From UBA1731 sp964567665 (lineage in GTDB: Bacteria > Verrucomicrobiota > Kiritimatiellia > RFP12 > UBA1067): a DNA stretch of 27,257 bases. Location: the NCBI GenBank assembly GCA_964567665.1, contig CAZMNN010000033.1:1-27257 (forward strand). The letters are read 5' to 3'. Numbering within the stretch: the first letter of the stretch is position 1; every line of letters starts with the position of its first letter. The position numbers were made by a program, and so were the translations under genes. The notes below the pieces were generated by a model. The model saw only the letters and a program-made list of their open reading frames with translations, made no database searches and had not been told where the DNA came from. Below, piece after piece: positions 1 to 8,640 of the stretch.

Positions 1-860
1 GCCGTCTCCCCAAAGGTTTTCGCCATGCCCGGCCTTGGCGGCATACTCCCACTGCGCCTCGCTCGGAAGATCAAACGGGATTCCGGTTCGGGCGCGGAGT
101 TTCCCCAGAACGGAGTCGGACGACGGAGCAGACGGATACAGGGCATCCTCTCCGCGCAGGGTGTTGTACGTGCCAAAGCGGCAGAGCGGCAATGTGCTGG
201 ACTTGTCGGCGACACTGCCATCGGAGAACCATGCGCGCTGGCCGACCGTCGTCTCAAACACCGCCATCCAGTAATTCGAACGCAGCCTTACGGCGTGCGG
301 CTGCTCGTTCCCATAGGATGCCGTCTCACCGTACGCCCCCATCGTCCATGGGATGTTCTTGGCGCGAATGAACTTCATCACGAGCTTCTGCGTGCGGTAG
401 ACGTCGCTGTCAGGGAATCCTGGAATCGTCTCCGCAGAAGCGTAGTAGCGATAGCGTTCTGCGGCATCCGGCGAAAGGTCGACGACGAGATAGGACGGCG
501 GGCGGTTCGTCGGATAGGCCGTGAGCCTGACCNNNNNNNNNNNNNNNNNNNNNNNNNNNNNNNNNNNNNNNNNNNNNNNNNNNNNNNNNNNNTGTTCCCC
601 GGCTCGACCTTGTGCCCCACGTCGCCGACGAACGTCATCTGCCGCTCCGGGCCGATTGACGCATACACGCCATCCGCGACGTTCGTCATCACATCGCACA
701 GGACAATTGCCGCCTCGCTGACATGGTAGTCGACCTTGACCCTTGCATGACGTCCCTGCGTTACGCTTGTGGAGACTTGAGTGATCTCCGGCGCAGGAAA
801 CGCCGCCGCCGTCAGCGACAGCATTGCGATCAACGCAAATGCCAACTCTCTGTATGACAT
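1..860 (-). CDS. FGE-sulfatase (SUMF1)-domain secreted protein, partial, interrupted by assembly gap
   Basis: The protein starts with a signal peptide (MSYRELAFALIAMLSLTAAA) and a beta-rich N-terminal region (ITQVSTSVTQGRHARVKVDY). After the N-gap, translation resumes in another frame. It reads VRLTAYPTNRPPSYLVVDLS, then MKFIRAKNIPWTMGAYG and the SUMF1-type block LPSEAQWEYAAKAG at the window edge. The start at 860 is supported by AAGGAG seven bases upstream. The family includes true formylglycine-generating enzymes, which activate sulfatases, but many PVC members use the C-type-lectin-like fold as a secreted binding module. The catalytic cysteines would lie beyond the edge, so enzyme activity cannot be judged. 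The coding sequence changes phase across the 60 Ns, so the gap length is a placeholder. The 3' end is outside the window. Confidence 0.85.
533..592. other. Assembly gap of 60 Ns
   Basis: Sixty consecutive Ns lie inside the SUMF1-domain gene. Codons upstream and downstream are in different phases (first codon bases at 2 mod 3 before the gap and 0 mod 3 after it, on the minus strand). The real missing length is therefore not 60 bases, nor any length differing from 60 by a multiple of three. This is a scaffold join rather than biology. Confidence 0.97.
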
Positions 861-902
861 ACCGATGCTCCTTGTACCCCTTAAAAGAAACAGATGACGT
901 TT

Positions 903-929
903 ATTATCTCATATTGGTTTTTTTTTCAA
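903..929 (-). promoter_or_regulatory. A-tract promoter of the SUMF1-domain gene
   Basis: On the minus strand a TTGAAA -35 element is fused to a run of nine A (918-926). GATAAT follows 15 nt after the -35, or TAATAA 17 nt after it, depending on which -10 is used. The predicted start site leaves a leader of roughly 35-40 nt carrying the AAGGAG ribosome site. The layout matches the promoters at 6476-6505 and 26843-26874. Confidence 0.6.
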
Positions 930-946
930 GAGGTATATGAAGTCTA

Positions 947-975
947 CCCTTGTTCCGGATTTTCCGGGATAAGGG
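947..975. repeat. 13-bp inverted repeat, 3-nt loop
   Basis: CCCTTGTTCCGGA (947-959) and TCCGGGATAAGGG (963-975) pair with two non-Watson-Crick positions around a TTT loop. There is no trailing T-run on either strand, so it is not a classic intrinsic terminator. It lies between the A-tract promoter of the SUMF1 gene and the pseudogene remnant. It could be a boundary hairpin or an operator upstream of that promoter. Confidence 0.45.
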
Positions 976-982
976 TGCATAG

Positions 983-1317
983 ACCTCAACACTTGACAAT
1001 GACTACAAGGCCCTTCCGGTGCCGTGCGGAGTCTACGACAAACAGTCGAAGGAATCGTTCGGCGCATTCCAGATAACCGCAGAGATGCTGAAGCCCTACG
1101 CCACTCGTGGGTGAAACTCGGAAAGTGCCACGTCGGCAAGGATTCGCTCTTTTGGTTTCCGGGAACGTGGCACAGGAGCTTCATGCTGAAGGACTTCTAC
1201 ATCCTTGCGGACGGACTTCCCGAAGACCCGAACTGGTACGAAATCTGGGCTTCAGCGCGCGAAGGCAACACGCTGTTCCTGATCGACCGCCTCATCCTCC
1301 GCCGCGTCAAACCCTGA
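983..1317 (+). pseudogene. Frameshifted 3' remnant of a secreted or glycan-related protein gene
   Basis: From an in-frame stop at 980-982, the plus strand reads protein-like sequence with no start codon: STLDNDYKALPVPCGVYDKQ ... FQITAEMLKPYATRG, then TGA at 1112. The +1-shifted register continues at once with WVKLGKCHVGKDSLFWFPGT, then WHRSFMLKDFYILADGLPED, NWYEIWASAREGN and a C-terminal FLIDRLILRRVKP, ending at 1317. A single lost base near 1106-1108 (CGN TGG read as CG TGG) would rejoin the halves. The tail resembles the C-terminal beta-sandwich of large glycan-associated proteins (possibly the DUF4838 type), but that is a weak guess. It is the only plus-strand coding trace in the window and converges on the hydrolase at 1343. 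Confidence 0.55.
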
Positions 1318-1342
1318 CGCAGCGGAGACACACTTGCGGTGT

Positions 1343-4300
1343 TCACTTCAGGTAGTTGACCACGTTCTCCAGAAGGCGGGCGTTGTCGGCGCATTCAATG
1401 CGTGAAGGCTGAAAGAGAAGAGCGTCGGACGACACGACAATCCGTCCCCTGCCGATCTCTCCGGCCGCAACAACTGGTCTGCCTGACACATTCCCGTCCA
1501 TATCGGACGGAAACGACACAACCGGTTTGAGCGGAGAGTCCTTCAGAAGAAGCAGCGGCGCGGCGGCGTAGCACACTACAGATTTTACGCCGTCGGCGAG
1601 AGGGCCGGAGACGTTTGCCGTCGTCAACTGCGCGGGATCGCCGAATGTGGCGTACTTCTCGCTCCATGCAAGCCGCCCCACTCCGTTGAATCCAAACGGC
1701 TTCATGTCGCCCTTCCTGAATATGTGGGCGGCTGCGTTCAACGTGGATGCAGTATAGCTCATCATGAGCGCTCTGCCGCCTCCTTTCACCCACTCCGCAA
1801 GACTTGGAATCATCGGCGTCCCGATCACGTCCTTCACCGGAAACGACTGCGTTTCGGAGAGTACGACAAGCGAATATTTCGCCAGCGTCTCGCTCGTCCA
1901 TTTGGACGGATGAAGTTCGTCCACGGCATAGCCGTTCAGCGTCAGCGCCTCGACTATGCGCGGATAGAGAGCCTTTCCGGTATACGGGCCGCGGTTGCCG
2001 TCAGGCGCGGCGAAGAGTGCGCGCTTCGCCGCATCGGGACGATTCACGTTCAGAGCCGCAATGCGTTTCAGCTCCGCCGCATTCTTCGCGGCCTTCTCCA
2101 GCATACTCCACCGGTACGAACGGTCTTTCGAGAGTATGGCCACCGCAGTTCCCTGCGACGGCAGAACAACCGTGCATCCGTCAAACCTTCCCTCAAGAGG
2201 CGTAAGCGACCACCCTTTCACTTCGTCCGGGAGCGTGAACGGCACAACATGGTCGCGGCCATCCCAGTTCTGGAAATGCAGAACTTTTCTGTCATCCGTT
2301 CCGGCCAGATTGCACTCTATCGGCGAACTGCGGTCAAACGCAACCTCCGGAGCCGGGAGATGCGGCGCAAAGGCCTTTTGCAGGCTTTCCATCGAAAGCG
2401 ATGCATCTACGACAATCCTCTTTCCCGACACCGCGCCTACGCCGGTCTCCCTGAAACGGTCGTAAGTACGGGCAAATGAATCCTCCGTCACTATGGCTAC
2501 GCCGCCCTTCGCAAGATACTCCTTGAAGTGGGCGTACGTCTTCTCCTCCACCAGCGCGGCGGAGGGAGCGAGAAGCAGGGGGTAGTCCTCCGGCGTGACC
2601 CGCGAGACGAACGTCTCCTCGCTTACCACATCAGGCTCGACCCCGCTGAACGTCGCGGCATTGTACCAGTCTACCCATATCCTGCCGCGCTCGATGCAGG
2701 ACGCCACAGGAAGTCCACGTGCATAAAGATACGGATAGAGAAGCGCAACCCGCGAACGGTGCTGCCGCCGCAGATCGGGCAGGGCGAACTCGGCCACCTC
2801 CTCCAGCTTCGCAACAAGTTCCGGCAGATAGACCCGGAGCGGATCTCCAGTCCAGTTCCAGAGGCTTACGGCGGACGAACCGCGCATGAGATACCCCCAG
2901 AGCATCGCCTTGTGCTCCTTCTCGCCGAACGGCAAAGCCTCGCCGGACTGGTCGCCCGCAAGGATGTGGTAGACGCCGCGAAGGCCGTTCATGAATCCGC
3001 CGTTTCCGTCGCAGCGTATCAGAAGCTCGTTCTCTCTGCCGAAGTTGAGATACGCCCCTACGTCAAGCCTGAACGGCGTGTTCCAGCCCTTCACCTCACC
3101 GACCTTGTGACCGTTAAGCCAAACCATACCCTGTTGCGCCATGCCTCTTCCCGCAAAGAAGAACCTGCGGCTTCCATCCGCAAAATCGTCGCTGTACTGG
3201 GCGTCAACCGTGAACCTCTTGCGGTACCACGCCGTTCCGGAATAGCCCTTGTACCTGTCCGTCGCGTCCCACGCCTGCGGAACGGCCATCCTGTCCCATT
3301 CCTTCGCATCGTCGCGACGGAAATCCCAGTCGCCATCCATCAGGTTTGCCAGATCGTTGCGGCGCATGGCCTCCGGCGTGGAGGCGGCGGATCTGACGAC
3401 GCTCGCAATGTCCTCTCCGTTCCATATCGGGTGGCGCGTGTTCGCCCTGAAGAAGTTGTACTTGAAAAGCGGAAACGCAGTGGATATGCGGAGAACGTTC
3501 TCGTCGTAGCGCTCGTTGTCGTAGCGGTACGCAATGTAGCCGTTGTGGATGGAGAAGTAGTCCACAAGTCTGTCCACGGCGTTGACGTCGTACATCATGT
3601 AGCTGTCGCAGTCGTCCATGTGTCCGCGCACGTCCACCGTAAGGCGTATCTTGGGGTTATACCGCCTGACGTCCGCAACCTCTGCGGCGAAATTCCGCAT
3701 ATTGTCTCCCTGCGCGAACCGAAGCCAGTCCATGTACATCTCGTAGCGGTCGCGAATCGCATTGCAGCGAAGTTCGCGCTTGCGCACATAGCCGCTCTTC
3801 ATCACCGCATCGTCAGGCAGATGCGGCGGACGCACTTCGCTCCAGCCGGCAAACTCCGTTCTCCATGCGCGGTTGGCCTCGTCTATGCTGCCGTACTTCC
3901 TCTCCATGGCCTGCGCGAAAGCGGCGCAGATGCGCCTGTTGCACGGCTCGGGGCCGGGTTCGCGGGCGAACTCCGCAAGGTACTTCGGATCGTCCTCGAA
4001 CTGCGTGAACACGTCGCGGCGCTTTGCGGTGAGGATCCGCCGCCCCGCCTCGTACCCGGTGTCTATGGAAAGATAGTGTCCGGCGTTGTAGTGGATGTCC
4101 GCAAAATCCGGATGGTCTTTTGTGTACCTGCGCATCTCGCTCCACTTGAAATACCGGGACGTCACGGTCGACTGCACAACCATGCCGAGCCGTTCGGCCT
4201 CGCGCGCCCACGAAAGGTTCCCGGCGGGAATGGAGCATCCGCCCACCGTAAGCGTTCCGTCTGAGTATTTCGGATTGAACGATGCACCATCCGGCACGGT

Positions 4301-4618
4301 GACGTACGTCTGCCCGGCAAGACGCGCCAGCCAAAGGCCGAGCGGGGTGGAATGGGCCGATCCAAGATCGCATCCGTTGCCCACCCAAAAGAACGGCTTG
4401 CCGTTGCGCAGTATCAGGCCATCGCGCAATTCGATCATGAAATCGTCCATCGGGACGACCGGCGCATAGCCCTTGACCTTCGGGAGCGGATCGCGGAACT
4501 CATACTTCAACGGCGGCGGATTCTTTGCGCCGACGCCACGCTCACCGTCTCCGACATCCGCGCAGCACATGGCCACGGCCGCAGCCGCCGATGCCGTCAC
4601 GATGCAATGCAATCTCAT
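1343..4618 (-). CDS. Large secreted multidomain glycoside hydrolase (GH42-like, with inserted GH2-type jelly roll)
   Basis: The protein has 1091 residues from ATG 4618, chosen because AAGGG lies eight bases upstream and a signal peptide (MRLHCIVTASAAAAVAMCC) follows. A longer frame from 4696 would run into the upstream gene. Residues about 60-405 look like a clan GH-A TIM barrel, with the GH42-style stretch AQAMERKYGSIDEANRAW and a later HPIWNGED. About 430-555 is a GH2-like sugar-binding jelly roll (GTAWYRKRFTV, MVWLNGHKVGEVKGW, ENELLIRCDGNGG). The barrel then appears to resume at about 570-600 (WGYLMRGSSAVSLWNW). A beta-galactosidase trimerisation-like Rossmann region follows at about 620-720, and a second such domain lies at about 875-1091 (YSLVVLSETQSF, WVKGGGRALMMSY). 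Substrate is unknown; a beta-glycosidase acting on complex glycans is likely. It starts 35 nt after the LamG gene and is presumably co-transcribed with it. Confidence 0.85.
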   Translation of the reverse strand: MRLHCIVTASAAAAVAMCCADVGDGERGVGAKNPPPLKYEFRDPLPKVKGYAPVVPMDDFMIELRDGLILRNGKPFFWVGNGCDLGSAHSTPLGLWLARLAGQTYVTVPDGASFNPKYSDGTLTVGGCSIPAGNLSWAREAERLGMVVQSTVTSRYFKWSEMRRYTKDHPDFADIHYNAGHYLSIDTGYEAGRRILTAKRRDVFTQFEDDPKYLAEFAREPGPEPCNRRICAAFAQAMERKYGSIDEANRAWRTEFAGWSEVRPPHLPDDAVMKSGYVRKRELRCNAIRDRYEMYMDWLRFAQGDNMRNFAAEVADVRRYNPKIRLTVDVRGHMDDCDSYMMYDVNAVDRLVDYFSIHNGYIAYRYDNERYDENVLRISTAFPLFKYNFFRANTRHPIWNGEDIASVVRSAASTPEAMRRNDLANLMDGDWDFRRDDAKEWDRMAVPQAWDATDRYKGYSGTAWYRKRFTVDAQYSDDFADGSRRFFFAGRGMAQQGMVWLNGHKVGEVKGWNTPFRLDVGAYLNFGRENELLIRCDGNGGFMNGLRGVYHILAGDQSGEALPFGEKEHKAMLWGYLMRGSSAVSLWNWTGDPLRVYLPELVAKLEEVAEFALPDLRRQHRSRVALLYPYLYARGLPVASCIERGRIWVDWYNAATFSGVEPDVVSEETFVSRVTPEDYPLLLAPSAALVEEKTYAHFKEYLAKGGVAIVTEDSFARTYDRFRETGVGAVSGKRIVVDASLSMESLQKAFAPHLPAPEVAFDRSSPIECNLAGTDDRKVLHFQNWDGRDHVVPFTLPDEVKGWSLTPLEGRFDGCTVVLPSQGTAVAILSKDRSYRWSMLEKAAKNAAELKRIAALNVNRPDAAKRALFAAPDGNRGPYTGKALYPRIVEALTLNGYAVDELHPSKWTSETLAKYSLVVLSETQSFPVKDVIGTPMIPSLAEWVKGGGRALMMSYTASTLNAAAHIFRKGDMKPFGFNGVGRLAWSEKYATFGDPAQLTTANVSGPLADGVKSVVCYAAAPLLLLKDSPLKPVVSFPSDMDGNVSGRPVVAAGEIGRGRIVVSSDALLFQPSRIECADNARLLENVVNYLK

Positions 4619-4653
4619 GTGTGTCGCCCTTTCGCCATTGCCAATCTGCCTGT

Positions 4654-6426
4654 TCATCTGAGGTGCAGCCGAAGGCCAAGCCTGTGCTTCAGGCACATGA
4701 ACCTTGAAACTGGCAGCACTCCCTTCGATACGCGCAGTTCATCAATCTCGCCGTTGAACGGATTTTTGGCCAGAAGAGGATTCGGATTTGATGCATAGCC
4801 GCCGATGTACAGCGGAATGTCAACATCGTTCCGGAAGAACACCGTCCCTTGCGCTTTCGTGCTGTCAACCTGGCTGTAGTCCACATACAGCGTCATCACC
4901 GTGTTTGTGCTCTGAACGCCATTTTCTGAATCGACGGAATTCTGCCATGTGGCCGCAATGTGATGCCAGCGTCCATCCGAAACGAGATTCGTCTCGCATG
5001 ATACGTACCAAAACCTATTGGCCTGAGTCCGCGCCACGTCCGTGTCAGTCTGCACACAGAACTTGCCGTCCTGCGAAAACCCGAACTGCCATGCCCTGTC
5101 GCGATTTGTGTTTCCGTAGACGACATGGGATCTCGCGGCAACCACCGAAGTCCTCACCTGCTGCAGACCGCACTTGATGAAGAACTCCACGGTGAACGAC
5201 GGTTCGCCGTACAGCATCCTCGCGCCCGTCCACGAAACGACGCCGGACGGACAGTGCAGCGACTGCACATTCCCCTTGCGCAGGGTCTCCGACAGATCGT
5301 ACGTCAGGCACGTCTCCGCCTTCACGTCATTGGAGAAGGTCGGGATTTCCCCGCCTTCCGCCTTGACGCCAAGCGTCGGATCGTCTGAAAGCATCTCCGG
5401 GAACGCCAATGAACGGAATGTTCCGTCGAAAGGAAGATGGATAAGCGCTTCGCCCGGCTCTGCGCGATATGTGAAGTCACATCGAAGCATCTCGTTGACG
5501 GACAGTGCGGAATCGGAGAATCGCACCTCCGCGACATCTATCTGCGCGAACATGTTTGAAATTGACGACGCCCCGATGATCAAGGACGCGGCGGAATCTC
5601 CGTATACGATGTCTCCATTAGACGGTCTGTCCGCCCGGTATGTCGCATAGTCCCTGTAAAGCGACCATTTGCCGTCATCAACCACGAATGCGATGTGATG
5701 GAACTCACTTTCCTGCAGCACGGTGCCGCCAGTGCGCGGCGCCGTGATTACGGTCTTCTGTCCGTCGCCGCCGGATATCGTTCCGTAAACCTCATTCCAG
5801 CTTGGCCTCGCCGCCATGACATACGAATGGCCTCCTCCTTCCGTACCGGACGCCATGGAGAATAGAGCCCGCCTCGACTGCACATATGTCCATCCGTTTG
5901 TCGGAATTCGCACTATGAGTTCAAGCGTGAAAGTCTGCCTTTTCAGCAATCCGTTCGGATCCTGTATCTCTATCCCATACCCGTCGGCGCATCCGATGCG
6001 TCCGCTCATGCTGTCCGAAGAATCACGGCGCACCGGATGTCCGGAAGTCCGTACAGCTCCGATTCCGCCGTTGTAGATGATCGCACCCTCTTCGCCATCC
6101 CGCATTGCGTTCCACCTTCGGTCGACAATGTTTGTATATGATGCGGGATACTCGTCAGTCTTCTCCCCGACGTACAGCCTTGCTGGCAGACATGACGAAT
6201 CGACAAGATTCGTGAAGACGACATCCGCCGGGACTGATGCGCCATCCACCATGTTTGTCATGAAGAAACGCCAATGCCCAAGCGTTGCAGCACTGCATTC
6301 CATGAATCCAAAGATTGCAAGGATGACACATGGCATCAGGCGAGTGACACAATTCCGACATATCGACGAATGCAAACGAAAAGCGGTTTTCGCCGCCATG
6401 TTTCCGGATAGAACTGACAAGAACAT
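4654..6426 (-). CDS. Secreted protein with two LamG/concanavalin A-like domains
   Basis: A long basic N-region precedes a hydrophobic core (MPCVILAIFGFMECSA), as in a secreted protein. In the longest frame (594 residues from 6438), two jelly-roll domains are visible. The first (about 165-315) contains TFTLELIVRIP, EFHHIAFVVDDGKWSLYRDY and IDVAEVRFSDSALSVNEML. The second (about 410-578) contains SFTVEFFIKCG, RWHHIAATW and FNGEIDELRVSKGVLPVSRF. This fold usually binds carbohydrate or caps polysaccharide enzymes; no catalytic module is seen. The only Shine-Dalgarno-like AAAGGA (6439-6444) touches ATG 6438, so ATG 6426 (12-nt spacing) is preferred; ATG 6336 is a further option. Its own promoter lies at 6476-6505, and the glycoside hydrolase gene follows 35 nt downstream. 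Confidence 0.8.
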   Translation of the reverse strand: MFLSVLSGNMAAKTAFRLHSSICRNCVTRLMPCVILAIFGFMECSAATLGHWRFFMTNMVDGASVPADVVFTNLVDSSCLPARLYVGEKTDEYPASYTNIVDRRWNAMRDGEEGAIIYNGGIGAVRTSGHPVRRDSSDSMSGRIGCADGYGIEIQDPNGLLKRQTFTLELIVRIPTNGWTYVQSRRALFSMASGTEGGGHSYVMAARPSWNEVYGTISGGDGQKTVITAPRTGGTVLQESEFHHIAFVVDDGKWSLYRDYATYRADRPSNGDIVYGDSAASLIIGASSISNMFAQIDVAEVRFSDSALSVNEMLRCDFTYRAEPGEALIHLPFDGTFRSLAFPEMLSDDPTLGVKAEGGEIPTFSNDVKAETCLTYDLSETLRKGNVQSLHCPSGVVSWTGARMLYGEPSFTVEFFIKCGLQQVRTSVVAARSHVVYGNTNRDRAWQFGFSQDGKFCVQTDTDVARTQANRFWYVSCETNLVSDGRWHHIAATWQNSVDSENGVQSTNTVMTLYVDYSQVDSTKAQGTVFFRNDVDIPLYIGGYASNPNPLLAKNPFNGEIDELRVSKGVLPVSRFMCLKHRLGLRLHLR

Positions 6427-6475
6427 CTTTCTGCCCATTCCTTTCGCATGTCTACAACAGGTGCTTTGGCGGCAG

Positions 6476-6505
6476 ATTATATCAGTTTGATTTTTTTTTT
6501 CTCAA
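6476..6505 (-). promoter_or_regulatory. A-tract promoter of the LamG-hydrolase operon
   Basis: On the minus strand TTGAGA (6505-6500), an 18-nt spacer beginning with an A-run, and a perfect TATAAT (6481-6476) form a clear sigma70-type promoter. The ten A (6500-6491) overlap the end of the -35 and fill half the spacer. It separates the LamG/GH pair from the lyase gene that ends at 6553. Confidence 0.75.
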
Positions 6506-6552
6506 TAGTACACAACTGCAAAAACAAAAAAATCGCATCAAGGCAAGGCTGC

Positions 6553-8619
6553 TCAAAGGGACGGTGCGCAGGGAGCGGAACGGAACGTGAACGTCACCTC
6601 CGCCTCCATGACCGGAGCCGACGGAATTACGGCAATGCGGCGTGGCGCTTCGTGGTACGGATTCGGTATGCTCTCTTCCCTCAGCGAATGTCCGGCGGGA
6701 ACGACCGATATCTCAGGCGCACACGCATCGTCACCGTATGCAAGATACGGATCATCGAAAAGCGTCGGCTCGGTGAAACTGAAGCGGTCTCGGACGGTGA
6801 ACGTCTTGCCTGACCTGTCCCAGATGAACGTGCGCACAAGGCTCTTCAGCGTCTTGACGCAGTACACATCCTTGAGTTCAAGAGAGACGCTGCACCTGTC
6901 ACGCCCGATGTCCTGCGCCACGACCTTTGCGCGATACTGCGCCCCGGTCTTCTGCAACGCACCGCCGACCGTCGGAACCGGATGCCCGTACGAGTTGATT
7001 ATCGGAGAATCGTAGCGGACAGACGAAAACGTGCGTCGCGAATACTGCTCATGTCCAGGGTCGCCGGTGACAAACCTGCCGTCATTGACCAAATAGTACG
7101 ACCCAACATCGTTGTGGTTGTGCTGTTCACCGTTGTGTCCGCCCTTGAACGCAACAGACAGCCCGGACTTTGCCCGGAAAAGCCAAACCTGTCCATCCGG
7201 AAATATGCTTACGGCGTCTGGCGGCCTTGCGCTTTCCGGCCAGATTTCACGCACCAGCCCAAGGATGAGCGGAGACGGCTCGCCGTTTCCGTCCGCGAAC
7301 TCCGGGCATATGCCGGGAGACAGTTCGTAGTTCCTTGCGTAGGACGCTATCCTGCGCTGAATCTGTCTTGTGAATATGTCGATGCTTCCGCCGGATTCTA
7401 TCTTGAGAAGACGTCCCATCAGAACGTGATGTCCAAATCCGTAGTTCCAGTATCCCATGCCCTCTGAGCAGTAGCCGTCAGAGGAAAAGCCGGAGAGGTA
7501 GAAATCCACCGACTTCATTGCGCCGTTGACAAAATATGCGCGGTCTGCGGGATTGTCAAGCATCGCGAGGGCGGCACATACTACGTTGTCCCAGCAGACA
7601 GCGTTCCAGTTGCTCGCCCTGTCGATCCAGGACTGGAACACGGCGCAACCCGCCGCCCCCGAAACACCTCCCTGCGACGGATGGAATCGCAGTTCCCTGC
7701 GGATCGGCGCGAATATCCGCCGTTCCATCTCAGACTTGACGCGCTCGACGATGGATGCCGGCAGCTTTGTGCGCAACCGATCGATGCCGCAGACGATGTT
7801 CGCGGCAAGCTCCGACGAAAACAGGTCTACGCTCTGCGATGTACCCCTGAAATTCCCGTTTCCTCCCGGCTCCATCACGTCGTGCGCCGGGAACACCCAC
7901 GACCGCTGGACGCAGAACGCCTCCAGCATCTCCACGATCTTCGGGATGAACCGCCCCTTTCCCTCGGCGATCTCGGCGGATGCAAGCGTCTCGAACATCC
8001 TTTCGCGGGCAAACCAGCATTCTTCGTAGTTTGAGCGGTTCCCGTTCCTTGAATACTCAAGATACAGATCGTCCGGCGCATCTGGAATTGCGGCGGCAAG
8101 CATCCGCTCGGCCACATCCATGTCCAGTTTTCCGTATCCGCCAAACAACTTCTGGTATGGACACTGTCTGCATATCTTGTTCGGAGTGTCACACGCCACA
8201 GGAGCGTTCCAGAAGGACCGGAACCGGTACCGGTATTCGTCAGCCGGCAGCATGGGCGAGGCCGGCAGAGCCTTTGCGATGGGCTGAAGCTCCTCATCGA
8301 GACGCTTCAGGTCTGAAAGTTCGTCCGCCGCTTTCTTCACGAACGGATCATCGGCCTTCGCTACCTTCAGCCTCGCAAGTGATCTCTCCGCGAAAGCGCG
8401 GTAGCGGATGCGCGTCCCGTAATCGACATAGCGGGAAAGCTCAAGAAGTCCCAGCGTCGTCTCAAGTGTGCATTCCGCGCCGTACAAAGTCTTTTCGGCA
8501 GAGGCGACCGCATTGTCCAAAGCTTCGCGCAATGCGGTCTTTCTGTAGCGCACGGTCTCGTCGCATACAGCGGATAAGGCCAGCGCACATGCAAAGCATA
8601 TCAGATATCCGGTCTTCAT
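6553..8619 (-). CDS. Secreted heparinase II/III-family polysaccharide lyase
   Basis: ATG 8619 is preferred over a TTG 15 bases upstream because AAGGA sits four to five bases before it. A signal peptide (MKTGYLICFACALALSAVC) follows. The mature protein of about 665 residues has an N-terminal alpha-helical region typical of the alpha/alpha toroid (NYEECWFARERMFETLASAE, YWNYGFGHHVLMGRLL). The C-terminal half is beta-rich and starts with the heparinase II/III signature FKGGHNGEQHNHNDVGSYYL followed by DGRFVTGDPGHEQYS. These lyases cleave uronate-containing polysaccharides such as heparan sulfate, alginate or chondroitin-like chains by beta-elimination; the substrate cannot be read here. The gene starts 21 nt after hisS with no visible promoter or terminator between them, so it appears to ride on the ribBA-hisS transcript. 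Confidence 0.85.
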   Translation of the reverse strand: MKTGYLICFACALALSAVCDETVRYRKTALREALDNAVASAEKTLYGAECTLETTLGLLELSRYVDYGTRIRYRAFAERSLARLKVAKADDPFVKKAADELSDLKRLDEELQPIAKALPASPMLPADEYRYRFRSFWNAPVACDTPNKICRQCPYQKLFGGYGKLDMDVAERMLAAAIPDAPDDLYLEYSRNGNRSNYEECWFARERMFETLASAEIAEGKGRFIPKIVEMLEAFCVQRSWVFPAHDVMEPGGNGNFRGTSQSVDLFSSELAANIVCGIDRLRTKLPASIVERVKSEMERRIFAPIRRELRFHPSQGGVSGAAGCAVFQSWIDRASNWNAVCWDNVVCAALAMLDNPADRAYFVNGAMKSVDFYLSGFSSDGYCSEGMGYWNYGFGHHVLMGRLLKIESGGSIDIFTRQIQRRIASYARNYELSPGICPEFADGNGEPSPLILGLVREIWPESARPPDAVSIFPDGQVWLFRAKSGLSVAFKGGHNGEQHNHNDVGSYYLVNDGRFVTGDPGHEQYSRRTFSSVRYDSPIINSYGHPVPTVGGALQKTGAQYRAKVVAQDIGRDRCSVSLELKDVYCVKTLKSLVRTFIWDRSGKTFTVRDRFSFTEPTLFDDPYLAYGDDACAPEISVVPAGHSLREESIPNPYHEAPRRIAVIPSAPVMEAEVTFTFRSAPCAPSL

Positions 8620-8640
8620 CGATTCCTTTCGCAACCGAGG

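Noticed and set aside
378..592. Minus-strand continuation across the N-run in the 860 frame
   Set aside because: The frame beyond the gap is Arg-rich and lacks domain character, while the shifted frame gives a clear SUMF1-domain sequence. The 378 end is an artefact of gap length.
2528..4264. 578-codon open frame on the plus strand
   Set aside because: Antisense to the multidomain glycoside hydrolase; no domains, low-complexity His/Val/Arg composition.
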